Origin: Vulcanimicrobiota bacterium
GTDB taxonomy: Bacteria > Vulcanimicrobiota > Xenobia > Xenobiales > JADMJV01
NCBI GenBank assembly: GCA_019637395.1
Contig: JAHBVR010000026.1
Span: forward strand, 53,805-117,804
Reading direction: 5' to 3'
Length of the DNA: 64,000 nt
Each line of letters opens with the position of its first letter. The first letter of the stretch is position 1. A program made the position numbers and the translations under genes. The notes under the pieces are model-generated. The model searched no databases, was not told the origin of the DNA, and was given only the letters and a program-made list of their open reading frames with translations. Below are positions 42,455 to 52,344 of the stretch, piece by piece.

Positions 42455-43166
42455 GACCTTTGCCGGACCGCCTCATACAACACCGCCGCCGCGCTGGCGG
42501 CCACGTTCAGCGACTGCACCTGTCCCAGCATAGGCAGGCGCACCTTGTGGGTGCAACGCCGCAACACGCTGTCGCTGATGCCCGAGCCCTCGGATCCAAG
42601 CACCAGAACACTCGGTCTCTTCCAGTCGACCTCCCAGTAGTTCAAATCGCCATCCGGCAGGGTGGCCACCACCTGGATCTTTTCCTCGGCCAATCCGCCC
42701 AGGACCCGGTCCAGCCGGTCACTGCGGGCGACTTTGAGAAAGGCGTCGGCGCCGGCGCTGGCTTTGCTGACGGTGGCGCTCAACGGGCAACTGCCGGCGG
42801 CGGCCACCACCACCCCCTGCGCCCCCGCTCCCTCGGCGGTGCGCAACAAAGCCCCGAAATTTCCCGGATCCTGGACTCCATCCAGGGCGAGAAGGAGCAT
42901 CTTGCGAGGCGAGACGGCCACCGCCTCCAGCACTTCCTGCCAGGCCGCAAAGGAGCGCTCGCCCAGCGAGGCCACCACTCCCTGGTGGTTGGCCCGGCCG
43001 GTCATCGAGTCGAGTCGCATTTTCTGGCTGCGCACCACCGGAATGGCCTGTTCTCTGGCCAGTTCGAAGAAATCTCGGCCCAACCCGGCCCCATCACTGA
43101 GTACATAGATGCGCTGCAGCGGAGCTTCCTTGCGCAAAAATTCGTAGACGGTGCGCTTGCCCCAGA

Positions 43167-43170
<4 letters not shown>
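42451..43170 (-). CDS. rlmB: SpoU/TrmH-family RNA 2'-O-methyltransferase (RlmB-like), CTG start
   Basis: A 239-residue SPOUT methyltransferase. Motif 1 is DGVQDPGNFGALLRTAEG, motif 2 is VLVLGSEGSGIS and motif 3 is VRLPMLGQVQSLNVAASAA, which form the trefoil-knot SAM site. The N-terminal substrate domain opens with IWGKRTVYEFLRK as in RlmB proteins, which methylate 23S rRNA G2251. No ATG, GTG or TTG precedes that segment at a sensible place. CTG at 43168-43170 overlaps the cysS stop as CTGA, which fits translational coupling. TrmH or another SpoU paralogue is possible; the length and IWGK start favour RlmB. Confidence 0.8.
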
Positions 43171-44582
<1,412 letters not shown>

Positions 44583-44584
44583 GC

Positions 44585-47212
44585 TTAAACGACCAGGTTG
44601 ACCATCCGTTTGGGAATCACGACCACTTTCTTCGTCTCCTTGCCATCCAACCACTCGGCCACCGCCTGGCGGGCCATCTTCTCGAGTTCGTCCTTGTCGA
44701 TCTCGGGTGACACCTGCAGGCGCGCGCGCAGCTTGCCGTTGACCTGCACCGGAACTTCAATGACGTCATCCACCAGCATATCTTCCGAATAACTCGGAAA
44801 ACTGTGGTAAGCCAGCGTCTTCTTGTGACCCAGGCGTTCCCATAGCTCCTCGCACAAGTGCGGGGCGAAGGGTGACAAAATCAGCACCAACCGCTCCCGC
44901 TGCGACTGCGACAGCAGTGGAGCGTTGTTGGCCGAGGCTTCATTGAGAAAAATCATCATGGCCGAAATGGCCGTGTTGAAGGCCATGCGCTCGATATCAT
45001 CGCCCACTTTCTTGATGCAGCGGTGCAGCGCCCGCTCCAATTCGGGCGCGTCGGCCAATCCGGCCGGCTTGAGCGCCCCCGATTCCTCGTCCACCAGCAA
45101 ACGCCAGACGCGCTGCAAGAATCGATAGACGCCGCCCACGTCCTTGGTGTTCCAGGGCTTGGTGATGTCCAATGGCCCCATGAACATCTCGTACATGCGC
45201 AGCGAGTCGGCCCCGAACTCCCGCAGAATATCGTCGGGGTTGACCACGTTCTTGAGCGATTTGCTCATTTTGGCCACCACTTGTTTGACCGGCTGGCCGT
45301 GGGCCATGAAGGTGCCGTCGACTTCGCTGACCTGGTCGCTGGGAACCAGCTTCTTTTCCTGATCCTCGTAGGCCATCCCCAAAATCATGCCCTGGTGGAA
45401 GAGCTTGCGGAAGGGTTCGGGGGTGCTGACATAGCCCCGGTCAAACAGCACTTTGTGCCAGAAGCGCGCGTAGAGCAAGTGCAAAACGGCATGCTCGCGG
45501 CCACCCACATAAAGGTCGACCGGCATCCAGTATTTTTCCCGTTCGCGGTCCCAAGGTTGCTGATCGTTGCGAGGGTCGATGAAGCGTAAATAATACCAGC
45601 ACGAGCCGGCCCAGTTGGGCATGGTGTTGGTCTCGCGCAGCGCGTCCTTGCCGGCGCTGTCTTTGGTATTCACCCATTCGCGGGCCTTGGCCAGCAACGG
45701 CTCCGGGTTGCCCGAGGGCCGGAAGTCTTCCAGGTCCGGTAGTTCCACCGGCAACTGCGAGTCGGCCACCAACTCGCTGGTGCCGTCCTGGCGATGGATG
45801 ATGGGGAAGGGCTCGCCCCAATAGCGCTGGCGCGAAAAAATCCAGTCCCGCAGGCGATACTGGGTCTTGCCTTTGCCTTTGCCTTCCTTTTCGAGATGGG
45901 CAATGATGGTTTTTTTCGCCTCCGGCGTGGCCTGGCCGTCAAACAGGGGGCTGTTGATAGCGATACCCTCGCCGGTGAAGCAGTCGCCTTCGAAACCTTC
46001 GGGAGCTTTTACGACTTCCACGATCGGCAGGCCGAACTGGCGGGCGAATTCGCCATCGCGTTCGTCGTGGCCGGGCACCGACATGATGGCGCCGGTGCCG
46101 TAGGTGGCCAACACGTAATCGGAGATCCAGATGGGGATTTTCTGCCCGTTGACCGGGTTGATGGCGAAACTGCCCAGCGCCTGGCCGGTTTTCTCCTTGT
46201 TGGCGGAACGCTCCAGTTCCGACTTGGAGGCCGTCTTGAGCACGTAGTCGTGGACTGCCTCGGCATGCTCGGGAGTGGTCAGTTTGGTCACCAACCCGTG
46301 TTCCGGAGCCAGCACCATAAAGGTGGCTCCATACAGGGTGTCTGGCCTGGTGGTGAAGACACGGATTTTATCAGAGCTTCCGTCCACTTGAAAATCAATT
46401 TCGGCGCCCTGGCTCTCGCCAATCCACTCGCGCTGCTGCTTTTTGGTTTCCTCCGGCCAATCCACTTCGTCCAGATCGCGACCCAGGCGGCTGGCGTAGG
46501 CGGTGATGCGCAGCATCCACTGGCGCAGGGGCAGCCGCATGCAGGGATGGTTGCCGCGCTCGGACTTGCCGTCGATGACCTCTTCGTTGGCCAGCACCGT
46601 GCCCAGCGCCGAGCACCACCACACGGCCATCTCGTCGATATAAGCCAGCCGCTTGGAGTTGATATAGGCCACGCGCTGGGCACCCTTGAGTTCCTCGGGA
46701 ACGGGCAGTTCACTGATGGGGCGCCCTTTGCCCTCGGCCTCATCAAACCAGGTCTCGTAGAGCAGCGAGAAAATCCACTGAGTCCAACGCACGTAGGCGG
46801 GATGGGTGGTGGAAATTTCCCGGTCCCAGTCATAGGAAAAGCCCAGCGACTGGATCTGGCGGCGGAAATTGTCGATGTTGGTGCGGGTGGTGATGGAGGG
46901 ATGGGTGCCCGTCTGCACCGCGTATTGCTCGGCCGGCAAACCGAAAGCATCCCAACCCATCGGATGCATGACGTTAAAGCCTTTCATCCGCTTATAGCGG
47001 GCCAGAATATCGGTGGCCGTATAGCCCTCCGGGTGACCTACGTGCAGCCCGGCGCCGCTGGGGTAGGGGAACATATCGAGCACGTAGTACTTCGGCTTGC
47101 TCTGGTCAAAATCGTCCTGACCCGGGTCGGGCGTGCGGAAGGTCTTGTTCTTAAGCCAGTATTCCTGCCACTTAGGCTCCAGGCTGGATGGTTGGTATCG
47201 GTGGCTGGACAT
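44585..47212 (-). CDS. leuS: leucyl-tRNA synthetase
   Basis: An 875-residue class I synthetase that charges tRNA-Leu. It has HIGH as HVGH in [17 protein letters not shown], the CP1 editing domain ([19 protein letters not shown], and [15 protein letters not shown]) and KMSKS ([14 protein letters not shown]). It is the first gene of the leftward operon leuS-cysS-rlmB-like-41513. Length and domain order are normal. Confidence 0.98.
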   Translation of the reverse strand: MSSHRYQPSSLEPKWQEYWLKNKTFRTPDPGQDDFDQSKPKYYVLDMFPYPSGAGLHVGHPEGYTATDILARYKRMKGFNVMHPMGWDAFGLPAEQYAVQTGTHPSITTRTNIDNFRRQIQSLGFSYDWDREISTTHPAYVRWTQWIFSLLYETWFDEAEGKGRPISELPVPEELKGAQRVAYINSKRLAYIDEMAVWWCSALGTVLANEEVIDGKSERGNHPCMRLPLRQWMLRITAYASRLGRDLDEVDWPEETKKQQREWIGESQGAEIDFQVDGSSDKIRVFTTRPDTLYGATFMVLAPEHGLVTKLTTPEHAEAVHDYVLKTASKSELERSANKEKTGQALGSFAINPVNGQKIPIWISDYVLATYGTGAIMSVPGHDERDGEFARQFGLPIVEVVKAPEGFEGDCFTGEGIAINSPLFDGQATPEAKKTIIAHLEKEGKGKGKTQYRLRDWIFSRQRYWGEPFPIIHRQDGTSELVADSQLPVELPDLEDFRPSGNPEPLLAKAREWVNTKDSAGKDALRETNTMPNWAGSCWYYLRFIDPRNDQQPWDREREKYWMPVDLYVGGREHAVLHLLYARFWHKVLFDRGYVSTPEPFRKLFHQGMILGMAYEDQEKKLVPSDQVSEVDGTFMAHGQPVKQVVAKMSKSLKNVVNPDDILREFGADSLRMYEMFMGPLDITKPWNTKDVGGVYRFLQRVWRLLVDEESGALKPAGLADAPELERALHRCIKKVGDDIERMAFNTAISAMMIFLNEASANNAPLLSQSQRERLVLILSPFAPHLCEELWERLGHKKTLAYHSFPSYSEDMLVDDVIEVPVQVNGKLRARLQVSPEIDKDELEKMARQAVAEWLDGKETKKVVVIPKRMVNLVV

Positions 47213-47303
47213 AGCTTGACTCCTTCTGATCTTAGAACCCTCGCCTTTTTCCGCGCAGGGCCGTGACCCCTGCTAGGTGACCCCCGGCGCAAATTCCATC
47301 ACG

Positions 47304-47446
47304 AATTTGGACGCCCTGGCATCCCGCCTGGCGGCTTGTGGAGTTTCTTCGAAACTCCTCAATGTATAACCCGATGCACACCTCTGTCGTAAGGAGCAAC
47401 GAGTTGCTCCAGCTCCTTGCCAGGCGGGCGCCAGGACGCCCGAATT
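47304..47446. repeat. nested inverted-repeat element in an intergenic region
   Basis: Left arm 47304-47332 and right arm 47419-47446 are about 28-base imperfect inverted copies (both contain CCTGGC and CCCGCCTGGC in the left-arm sense). Inside are GGAGTTTC-TTC-GAAACTCC near 47340-47358 and GGAGCAAC-GA-GTTGCTCC at 47393-47410. It encodes nothing visible. It could be a MITE-like insertion or a structured RNA between divergent leuS and the 47517 gene. Confidence 0.6.
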
Positions 47447-47516
47447 ACGCCGAGGGCCACTTAGCTTTTTTTCAGGGTGGCCCGCTAAGCTGCCGGTATC
47501 AAAGGAGTTTTCACCC

Positions 47517-48152
47517 GTGCAGATTCAATGTAGCCCGTCTCATCCAGTTCGCCGCACCGCCCTGCCTCAGGTTCAGGAGGACAACGACCCGTGCCGTGAT
47601 TGCGTCTTCGCCGGTGTCTGTAAGCCGGAGGGCCTGATGACCCGCCCGCTGGGTGCTCCCCAAGGCTGGTCGGAAGCCAGTCTCAACGATTCGGCCAGCG
47701 ACTGGATCAGATCTAAACTGGGCGAGGAAGCAGACTTTGGCACCCTGGACGGCGGTAACTGCGGTCTGACCGCCTACGTGCTGCCCGAGGCCAAAGCCAG
47801 GGCCGTTCTGACCGCCGCCCAGGAAATGTATCCCGGGGCCGCTGACTTCCAGGCCGCCAGTTTTGACAACAGCAAGCAACGCATGCTGGGCGTGCTGGTT
47901 TCCGAAGACGAGCCCAAACTATTCGTGTGCCTGCAGAATCGCGCCGACGGCTGCTGCCAAGTATTGAACGATATCGGTTTCGTGGGCGGTATGTGTAGCG
48001 ATTCGCTCTCGGCCGGCACTCAGGAAGCTCTGGTCCCGGCCGACTCCAGCAAGGACCGCGAGGACGACTGGGAGTTTCTCAACGGCGCTCTGACCGGCGC
48101 CCAGCCCCTGGAACTGGGCGAAGAAGGCGGCCGGCCCTTCTGGTGGCGTTAG
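47517..48152 (+). CDS. cysteine-containing protein of unknown function
   Basis: A 211-residue acidic protein that I do not recognise. The N-terminus carries a [11 protein letters not shown] cysteine cluster (27-37), possibly a metal site, and further cysteines occur in the C-terminal half ([17 protein letters not shown]). No signal peptide or membrane helix. The start is GTG with AGGAG nine bases upstream. The end overlaps the convergent AraC-family gene by four bases. Confidence 0.6.
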   Translation: MQIQCSPSHPVRRTALPQVQEDNDPCRDCVFAGVCKPEGLMTRPLGAPQGWSEASLNDSASDWIRSKLGEEADFGTLDGGNCGLTAYVLPEAKARAVLTAAQEMYPGAADFQAASFDNSKQRMLGVLVSEDEPKLFVCLQNRADGCCQVLNDIGFVGGMCSDSLSAGTQEALVPADSSKDREDDWEFLNGALTGAQPLELGEEGGRPFWWR

Positions 48153-49030
48153 TCCGGAGAGCGCTCAGTGCGCCGGCTGACGGGGATCCAGATCTGGCAG
48201 CGGAAATCGGGTAGGGAAATGTCGCGCTTCTCGCACCAGACCAGTTCCGGACCGCGGCGATGCTCATAGCCCGAAGTGGGAAACCACTCCGAGTAAATGC
48301 GCGCCCAGATATCCTGCATCGTTTGCGGGAAGGGACCGACCGATTCGAAGACGGCCCACTCTCCCGCTTCCACTTCGAGCTGTTGCAAATCATCGGGGCA
48401 GGGTAGGCTGGTGGCGGCCCCGATCCAGTGGTCCAGCTCGCTGAGTTCGGCGCGGCTGTCGCTGAAGTTGGTGGAACCGCTGAGGATGCCGGAAGGCTCC
48501 ATGTTGGACAATTCCTGGAGGCGCCCGATCAGGGATTCATCCAGACTTTGCCACATTTTTTGGATGTGAGGATTGATCCCCTCATAGATCAGCGGCACTC
48601 TCTTGTAAATGCCCACGATGTGAAAAGCAGGTTTGGTGATAATTTTGTAGTTCATTTCGCTGGCTCCTTGAATGGTCAATTGAAAGCTCAGCCGAGGATA
48701 GGCTTTCAGAGTAGCTTCCCGGGCCTTGGAAGGCGGCACGCCGTGCAGAGCCTGAAAGGCCCGCGCGAACGAGTCCGCCGATTGGTAGTCGTATTTGAGG
48801 GCCACGTCCAGCACCCGGGCGTTGGGATCGCGCAGGTCAAAGGCGGCCAGGCTGAGCCGGCGCCGCCGGATGTATTCAGCCAACCCTACTCCGGCTAAGA
48901 ATGAGAACATCCGCGAGAAGTGATACTCGGAGCAGTGGGCGGTGAGCGCCAGTCGTTGGGGGTCGATGGTGCCGGCCAGGTTTTCTTCGATGTAGGCCAG
49001 GGCGGCATTCAGTTGTTCCAAGGGATTCAT
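48149..49030 (-). CDS. AraC-family regulator with GyrI-like effector-binding domain
   Basis: A 293-residue protein with an N-terminal double helix-turn-helix of the AraC/XylS type ([27 protein letters not shown], then [21 protein letters not shown]) and a C-terminal GyrI-like ligand-binding domain (from [19 protein letters not shown]). This order occurs in multidrug- and stress-responsive activators such as Rob-like proteins. I start at ATG 49030; a GTG three codons upstream is possible. No efflux pump is adjacent, so the target is unknown. Confidence 0.85.
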   Translation of the reverse strand: MNPLEQLNAALAYIEENLAGTIDPQRLALTAHCSEYHFSRMFSFLAGVGLAEYIRRRRLSLAAFDLRDPNARVLDVALKYDYQSADSFARAFQALHGVPPSKAREATLKAYPRLSFQLTIQGASEMNYKIITKPAFHIVGIYKRVPLIYEGINPHIQKMWQSLDESLIGRLQELSNMEPSGILSGSTNFSDSRAELSELDHWIGAATSLPCPDDLQQLEVEAGEWAVFESVGPFPQTMQDIWARIYSEWFPTSGYEHRRGPELVWCEKRDISLPDFRCQIWIPVSRRTERSPD

Positions 49031-49225
49031 CGACCACACTATAACTTGCCCCAGGCAGGCAGATCCGACTTTGTTTGCCCGATTTTGCCGTCCACTGCGG
49101 CAGGGTTTAACAGCTCAGGCAGCCTCCATCTCGAAGGCGATAACGACGAGTGGACTCAACGGTGCAATTCGTGAGCCAGGTTCCTCTTACCAGGGAAAGT
49201 GTCATCCTTGGCTAACCTCTCGACC

Positions 49226-49495
49226 ATGAGCAATCTTGAAGGTGAGGCTTTTCAGTTCCCGTGTCGCTTTCCTATAAAGGCCATGGGACTCGCGACCGAC
49301 GATATTCAGGGACTTTTGCTGAAAGTGCTAGGAGAGCACGGTGTGGCGCCGCAACCCGTCGATTTGACTTCCAATACATCCGGCCAAGGTAAATATCAAT
49401 CTGTAACCGCCGTCGTGGATGCCAGCAGCCGTGCCCAACTCGATGCCATTTATTCCGAACTCCGTGCCGACGAGCGGATCCGCTATCTGCTCTAA
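49226..49495 (+). CDS. DUF493 family protein (YbeD-like)
   Basis: An 89-residue ACT-like ferredoxin-fold protein with the family core FPCRFPIKAMG at the start and YQSVTAVVDASSRAQLDAIY in the middle. E. coli YbeD, of similar size, is linked to lipoic acid metabolism only by context; its function is unclear. I use ATG 49226 by comparison of length; GTG 49199 lies closer to AGGG and is possible. Confidence 0.75.
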   Translation: MSNLEGEAFQFPCRFPIKAMGLATDDIQGLLLKVLGEHGVAPQPVDLTSNTSGQGKYQSVTAVVDASSRAQLDAIYSELRADERIRYLL

Positions 49496-49590
49496 AGCGG
49501 AGTGGCTGGGAGCCGAGTTGGCGGACCAGAAAGATTAATCCTGCGGTCATGGTGGGTGGGCTTTCGCCTTCGAGAGGCGAAGAGCCTCCG

Positions 49591-49935
49591 ATGCGCAAAG
49601 CGGCCCAGGATTTTGACGATTATTTTCAGGATTTCCCGCCCGAAGTTCAGGCTCGTCTCGAGAGTATGCGAACCACTATTCAAGCGGCGGCCCCCGAGGC
49701 GAGCGAGGCGATCAGCTACGCCATTCCCACTTATAAGCTGCGGGGCAAGAACCTGGTGCATTTCGCCGGCTACGCCAAACATATCGGATTCTATCCGGGT
49801 TCCAAGGCCCTGGAGCTTTTCGCCGCCGAGCTGGGCGATTACAAGACTTCCAAAGGCACCGTGCAATTCCCACATGATCGGCCGCTGCCGCTGGAGTTGG
49901 TGACCAGGATGGTGGAATGGTGCAAACGGCGCTGA
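49591..49935 (+). CDS. DUF1801 family protein
   Basis: A 114-residue small alpha/beta protein. The family motif is AISYAIPTYKLRGKNLVHFAGY followed by HIGFYPG and FKTSKGTVQFP-type end (here YKTSKGTVQFPHDRPLP). DUF1801 members are iron-chaperone-like (frataxin-fold) proteins of uncertain role. I start at ATG 49591; upstream starts extend into low-complexity sequence. Its end abuts the convergent PilT-like gene. Confidence 0.8.
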   Translation: MRKAAQDFDDYFQDFPPEVQARLESMRTTIQAAAPEASEAISYAIPTYKLRGKNLVHFAGYAKHIGFYPGSKALELFAAELGDYKTSKGTVQFPHDRPLPLELVTRMVEWCKRR

Positions 49936-50847
49936 TCAAGACCAGCTCTGCACCATCGCCTCCCCCTCTTCCGGGGTGAGCTTCTCCTCGTGGATCCACT
50001 CCTGGAGCGAATGCAGCAGCGACCAGCTGCCTTTTTGCTTTTCCAGGCACTTCGGGTAGTCGCGTGGACCCGGCGCGGCCAGCCATTTGCCGGCCAGTTC
50101 CGCCTGCACAAATTCGGTCACCGGCAGCAAATCGCCGGCCAATCGCTGACAGTAGAGGCCCTTTAAGGCTGTCTGCAAACGAGCGAGCCAGGCAGGGGGT
50201 AGCAGGCTTTGTAATTGATCGACCATGTTGGCCGTATGAGGAGCCCGCATAGTGGCCAGCAGCAGCGCTCCTCCTTCTACCAACTGGATGCAAATGCGCG
50301 GATCGGCCGGTAGGGGAGTGAACACCACCTCGAAATGCCGGCCCAGTTCCAAGTTCTCCGACTGGAGCAAAAGCCCGCGCCCGTGACTGTGCACATAGGG
50401 ATGCGCGCCACAGAGCAAAACACGCCGAGAGGAACCGTGGCGCAGCACGATCTCCAGGAGGCAGGCCAGGGTGGTGGAAAGCCCGCTCTGGCGCTGCCCG
50501 CCCAGTAAAACGAGACCCTGGGGCAGACTCAGCAAATCGGCCAGAACCTGGGGCAGGTTGAGGCTTTCCAGGTCACCGGGCAGCTCACTCGGTAGACGTT
50601 CTAGAGAAAGCCAGCCGGGCCGGCTGCGCACCAGGCAACGTCCCAACCCGGGCACGCCCACCTCGGCCTCGCCCTCCTGCACCATTCCCCAATCGCGCAC
50701 CGTTTCCAGAATGCGCGCAAACTCCTCGCGACTCAGCTTGGGCCGGGCCATGACTTCCACGCCGCCCGGCCTCACCAGCAACGGCGCCTGCCCCGGAGCC
50801 AACTGCAGGCCGGCCCCGCCGGCTTCCTTGAGGAGATTTTCGATCAA
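49936..50847 (-). CDS. degenerate PilT-like ATPase lacking the Walker lysine
   Basis: A 303-residue protein whose layout follows PilT/PilU retraction ATPases: N-terminal PAS-like part (IENLLKEAGGAGLQLAPGQ) and a RecA-like part (LPQGLVLLGGQRQSGLSTTL, then PADPRICIQLVEGGALLLATMRAPHTANMVDQL). The Walker A that should be GPTGSGKS is GGQRQSGLS (116-124), with Leu for the catalytic Lys, and the GEMRD Walker B region is absent. It is therefore unlikely to hydrolyse ATP. The start is TTG overlapping the ddl stop (TTGA). No other type IV pilus gene is in the window. Confidence 0.7.
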   Translation of the reverse strand: MIENLLKEAGGAGLQLAPGQAPLLVRPGGVEVMARPKLSREEFARILETVRDWGMVQEGEAEVGVPGLGRCLVRSRPGWLSLERLPSELPGDLESLNLPQVLADLLSLPQGLVLLGGQRQSGLSTTLACLLEIVLRHGSSRRVLLCGAHPYVHSHGRGLLLQSENLELGRHFEVVFTPLPADPRICIQLVEGGALLLATMRAPHTANMVDQLQSLLPPAWLARLQTALKGLYCQRLAGDLLPVTEFVQAELAGKWLAAPGPRDYPKCLEKQKGSWSLLHSLQEWIHEEKLTPEEGEAMVQSWS

Positions 50848-51950
50848 GGGGAGGGGGCGAGTTCGGCTTCCACGGCGTTGCGCTGGCGGTCGGCGAAGCG
50901 CTCCTGAGCCAGTCCGATCATCTTGTCGAGAAGATCCGAATATTTCAGGCCCGTCGCTTCCCAGAGCCGCCCGTACATCGAGATGGGCGTGAAGCCGGGC
51001 ATGGTGTTGACCTCGTTCAGGTAAAATTTGCCGTCCTGGCTCATCAGAAAGTCGACCCGCGAAAGACCGTTCATATCCAGCGCCTGATAGGCCTCGATGG
51101 CCAGTCTTTGCAGTTCTTTGATTTGAGTTTCGGAGAGCTCGGCCGGAATGACCGTTTTTTGACCGTCCGTCTCGAAATACTTGCCGCGGTAGTCGTACCA
51201 TTCGCGTCCGTGCAGGATCTCGCCTGGAAGCGACACTTCGGGCTCATCGTTGCCCAGCACCGCCAGTTCGATCTCGCGCGGCGACTCGACCGACTGCTCG
51301 ACTACGATCTTACGGTCGTAACTGGCCGCCACTCGCAGGGCCTCGAGCAATTCCTGACTGGTCTTGGCCTTGCTGATGCCCACCGAAGAACCCAGATTGG
51401 CGGGCTTCACGAAGACCGGCAGACCCAGTTCTTTTTCGATGCGCGCGGCCACCAGTTGCGGCTCTTTCTCCCACTGTTTGCGCAAGAAGACCAGGAAAGG
51501 CACCTGAGGAATGCCGGCCGCCTGCCAGACGGATTTCATCAGAGCTTTGTCCATCCCCACGGCCGAGCCGGCCACGCCCGCGCCTACGTAAGGAATATTG
51601 GCCATCTCCAGCAGGCCCTGGAGGGTGCCGTCTTCGCCATAGGTCCCGTGAATGACCGGAAAGATCACGTCCAGGGCCGGCAGGGCCGCGGCGCCGCCCA
51701 TCGGCTGCAGGCTCTTCTCGGCCTGACCGGGCAGAATGGCCAGGCCTTGCTGCTCCGGACCGGTTACGTGGCCGGCCGTGAGCGAGGCCCTGGCCGCTTC
51801 GGGGTGCACCCACTGGCCGGAACGGGTGATGCCGATGGGAAACACCTCGTACTTGGCCGGATCCAGACCTTGTATCACGGATCGTGCCGACATGACCGAC
51901 ACCTCGTGCTCACCCGAACGTCCCCCGAAGATCACTCCAACTCGCAGCAT
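50844..51950 (-). CDS. ddl: D-alanine--D-alanine ligase
   Basis: A 368-residue ATP-grasp enzyme joining two D-alanines for peptidoglycan. Family motifs: VGVIFGGRSGEHEVSVMSA (N-terminal), HGTYGEDGTLQGLLE, FVKPANLGSSVGISK (ATP-binding), and the C-terminal FLNEVNTMPGFT with the metal-binding Glu and Asn. I prefer the ATG at 51950, which has GAGGG nine bases upstream; ATG 51959 is directly on that site. The stop overlaps the PilT-like start. Confidence 0.95.
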   Translation of the reverse strand: MLRVGVIFGGRSGEHEVSVMSARSVIQGLDPAKYEVFPIGITRSGQWVHPEAARASLTAGHVTGPEQQGLAILPGQAEKSLQPMGGAAALPALDVIFPVIHGTYGEDGTLQGLLEMANIPYVGAGVAGSAVGMDKALMKSVWQAAGIPQVPFLVFLRKQWEKEPQLVAARIEKELGLPVFVKPANLGSSVGISKAKTSQELLEALRVAASYDRKIVVEQSVESPREIELAVLGNDEPEVSLPGEILHGREWYDYRGKYFETDGQKTVIPAELSETQIKELQRLAIEAYQALDMNGLSRVDFLMSQDGKFYLNEVNTMPGFTPISMYGRLWEATGLKYSDLLDKMIGLAQERFADRQRNAVEAELAPSP

Positions 51951-52344
51951 CAGGCCCATCCCTCATTCTTGTCGTGAAAATAATTCAGGGGGCTTCTCGG
52001 GTTGTGTGGGCGGACCTTTCGAACGTTAGTTCTCAGGAATCTTCTCTAGCCGACGCGGTCTCCCGGCCCCTGGGCACCCCTGGAGTTTGCTGAGCAGTTT
52101 GTCATGGGCTCCGTTGAGACAGCCTCCACAACCGGTGCGGCAACATCCGCCGGCCAGAGCGGTCGATGATGGCCCGTTCTCCAAACTGGCTGCCCAACTG
52201 GTCGGCGAAGCTGGCCTGCAGCCGTTCTTTATTTTGCTCGGCCCAGTCACCGGCGATGGCGAGCTGAGACAACCCATTGTATCTAGATCGCCAGTTCAGG
52301 CCGGCCGGGTTTTATTTTCTCGCCGGGAGGCTAAAAGCACGGGG
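51951..52344. other. 394-base intergenic stretch with a possible Cys-rich small frame
   Basis: Between divergent ddl and the lipoprotein. A minus-strand frame of 83 codons (52026-52277) ends with a Cys-rich segment GGCCRTGCGGCLNGAHDKLL. A neighbouring frame gives WAEQNKERLQASFADQLG upstream of it, so a small frameshifted gene may have existed. I see no promoter or RNA structure that I would defend. Confidence 0.3.
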
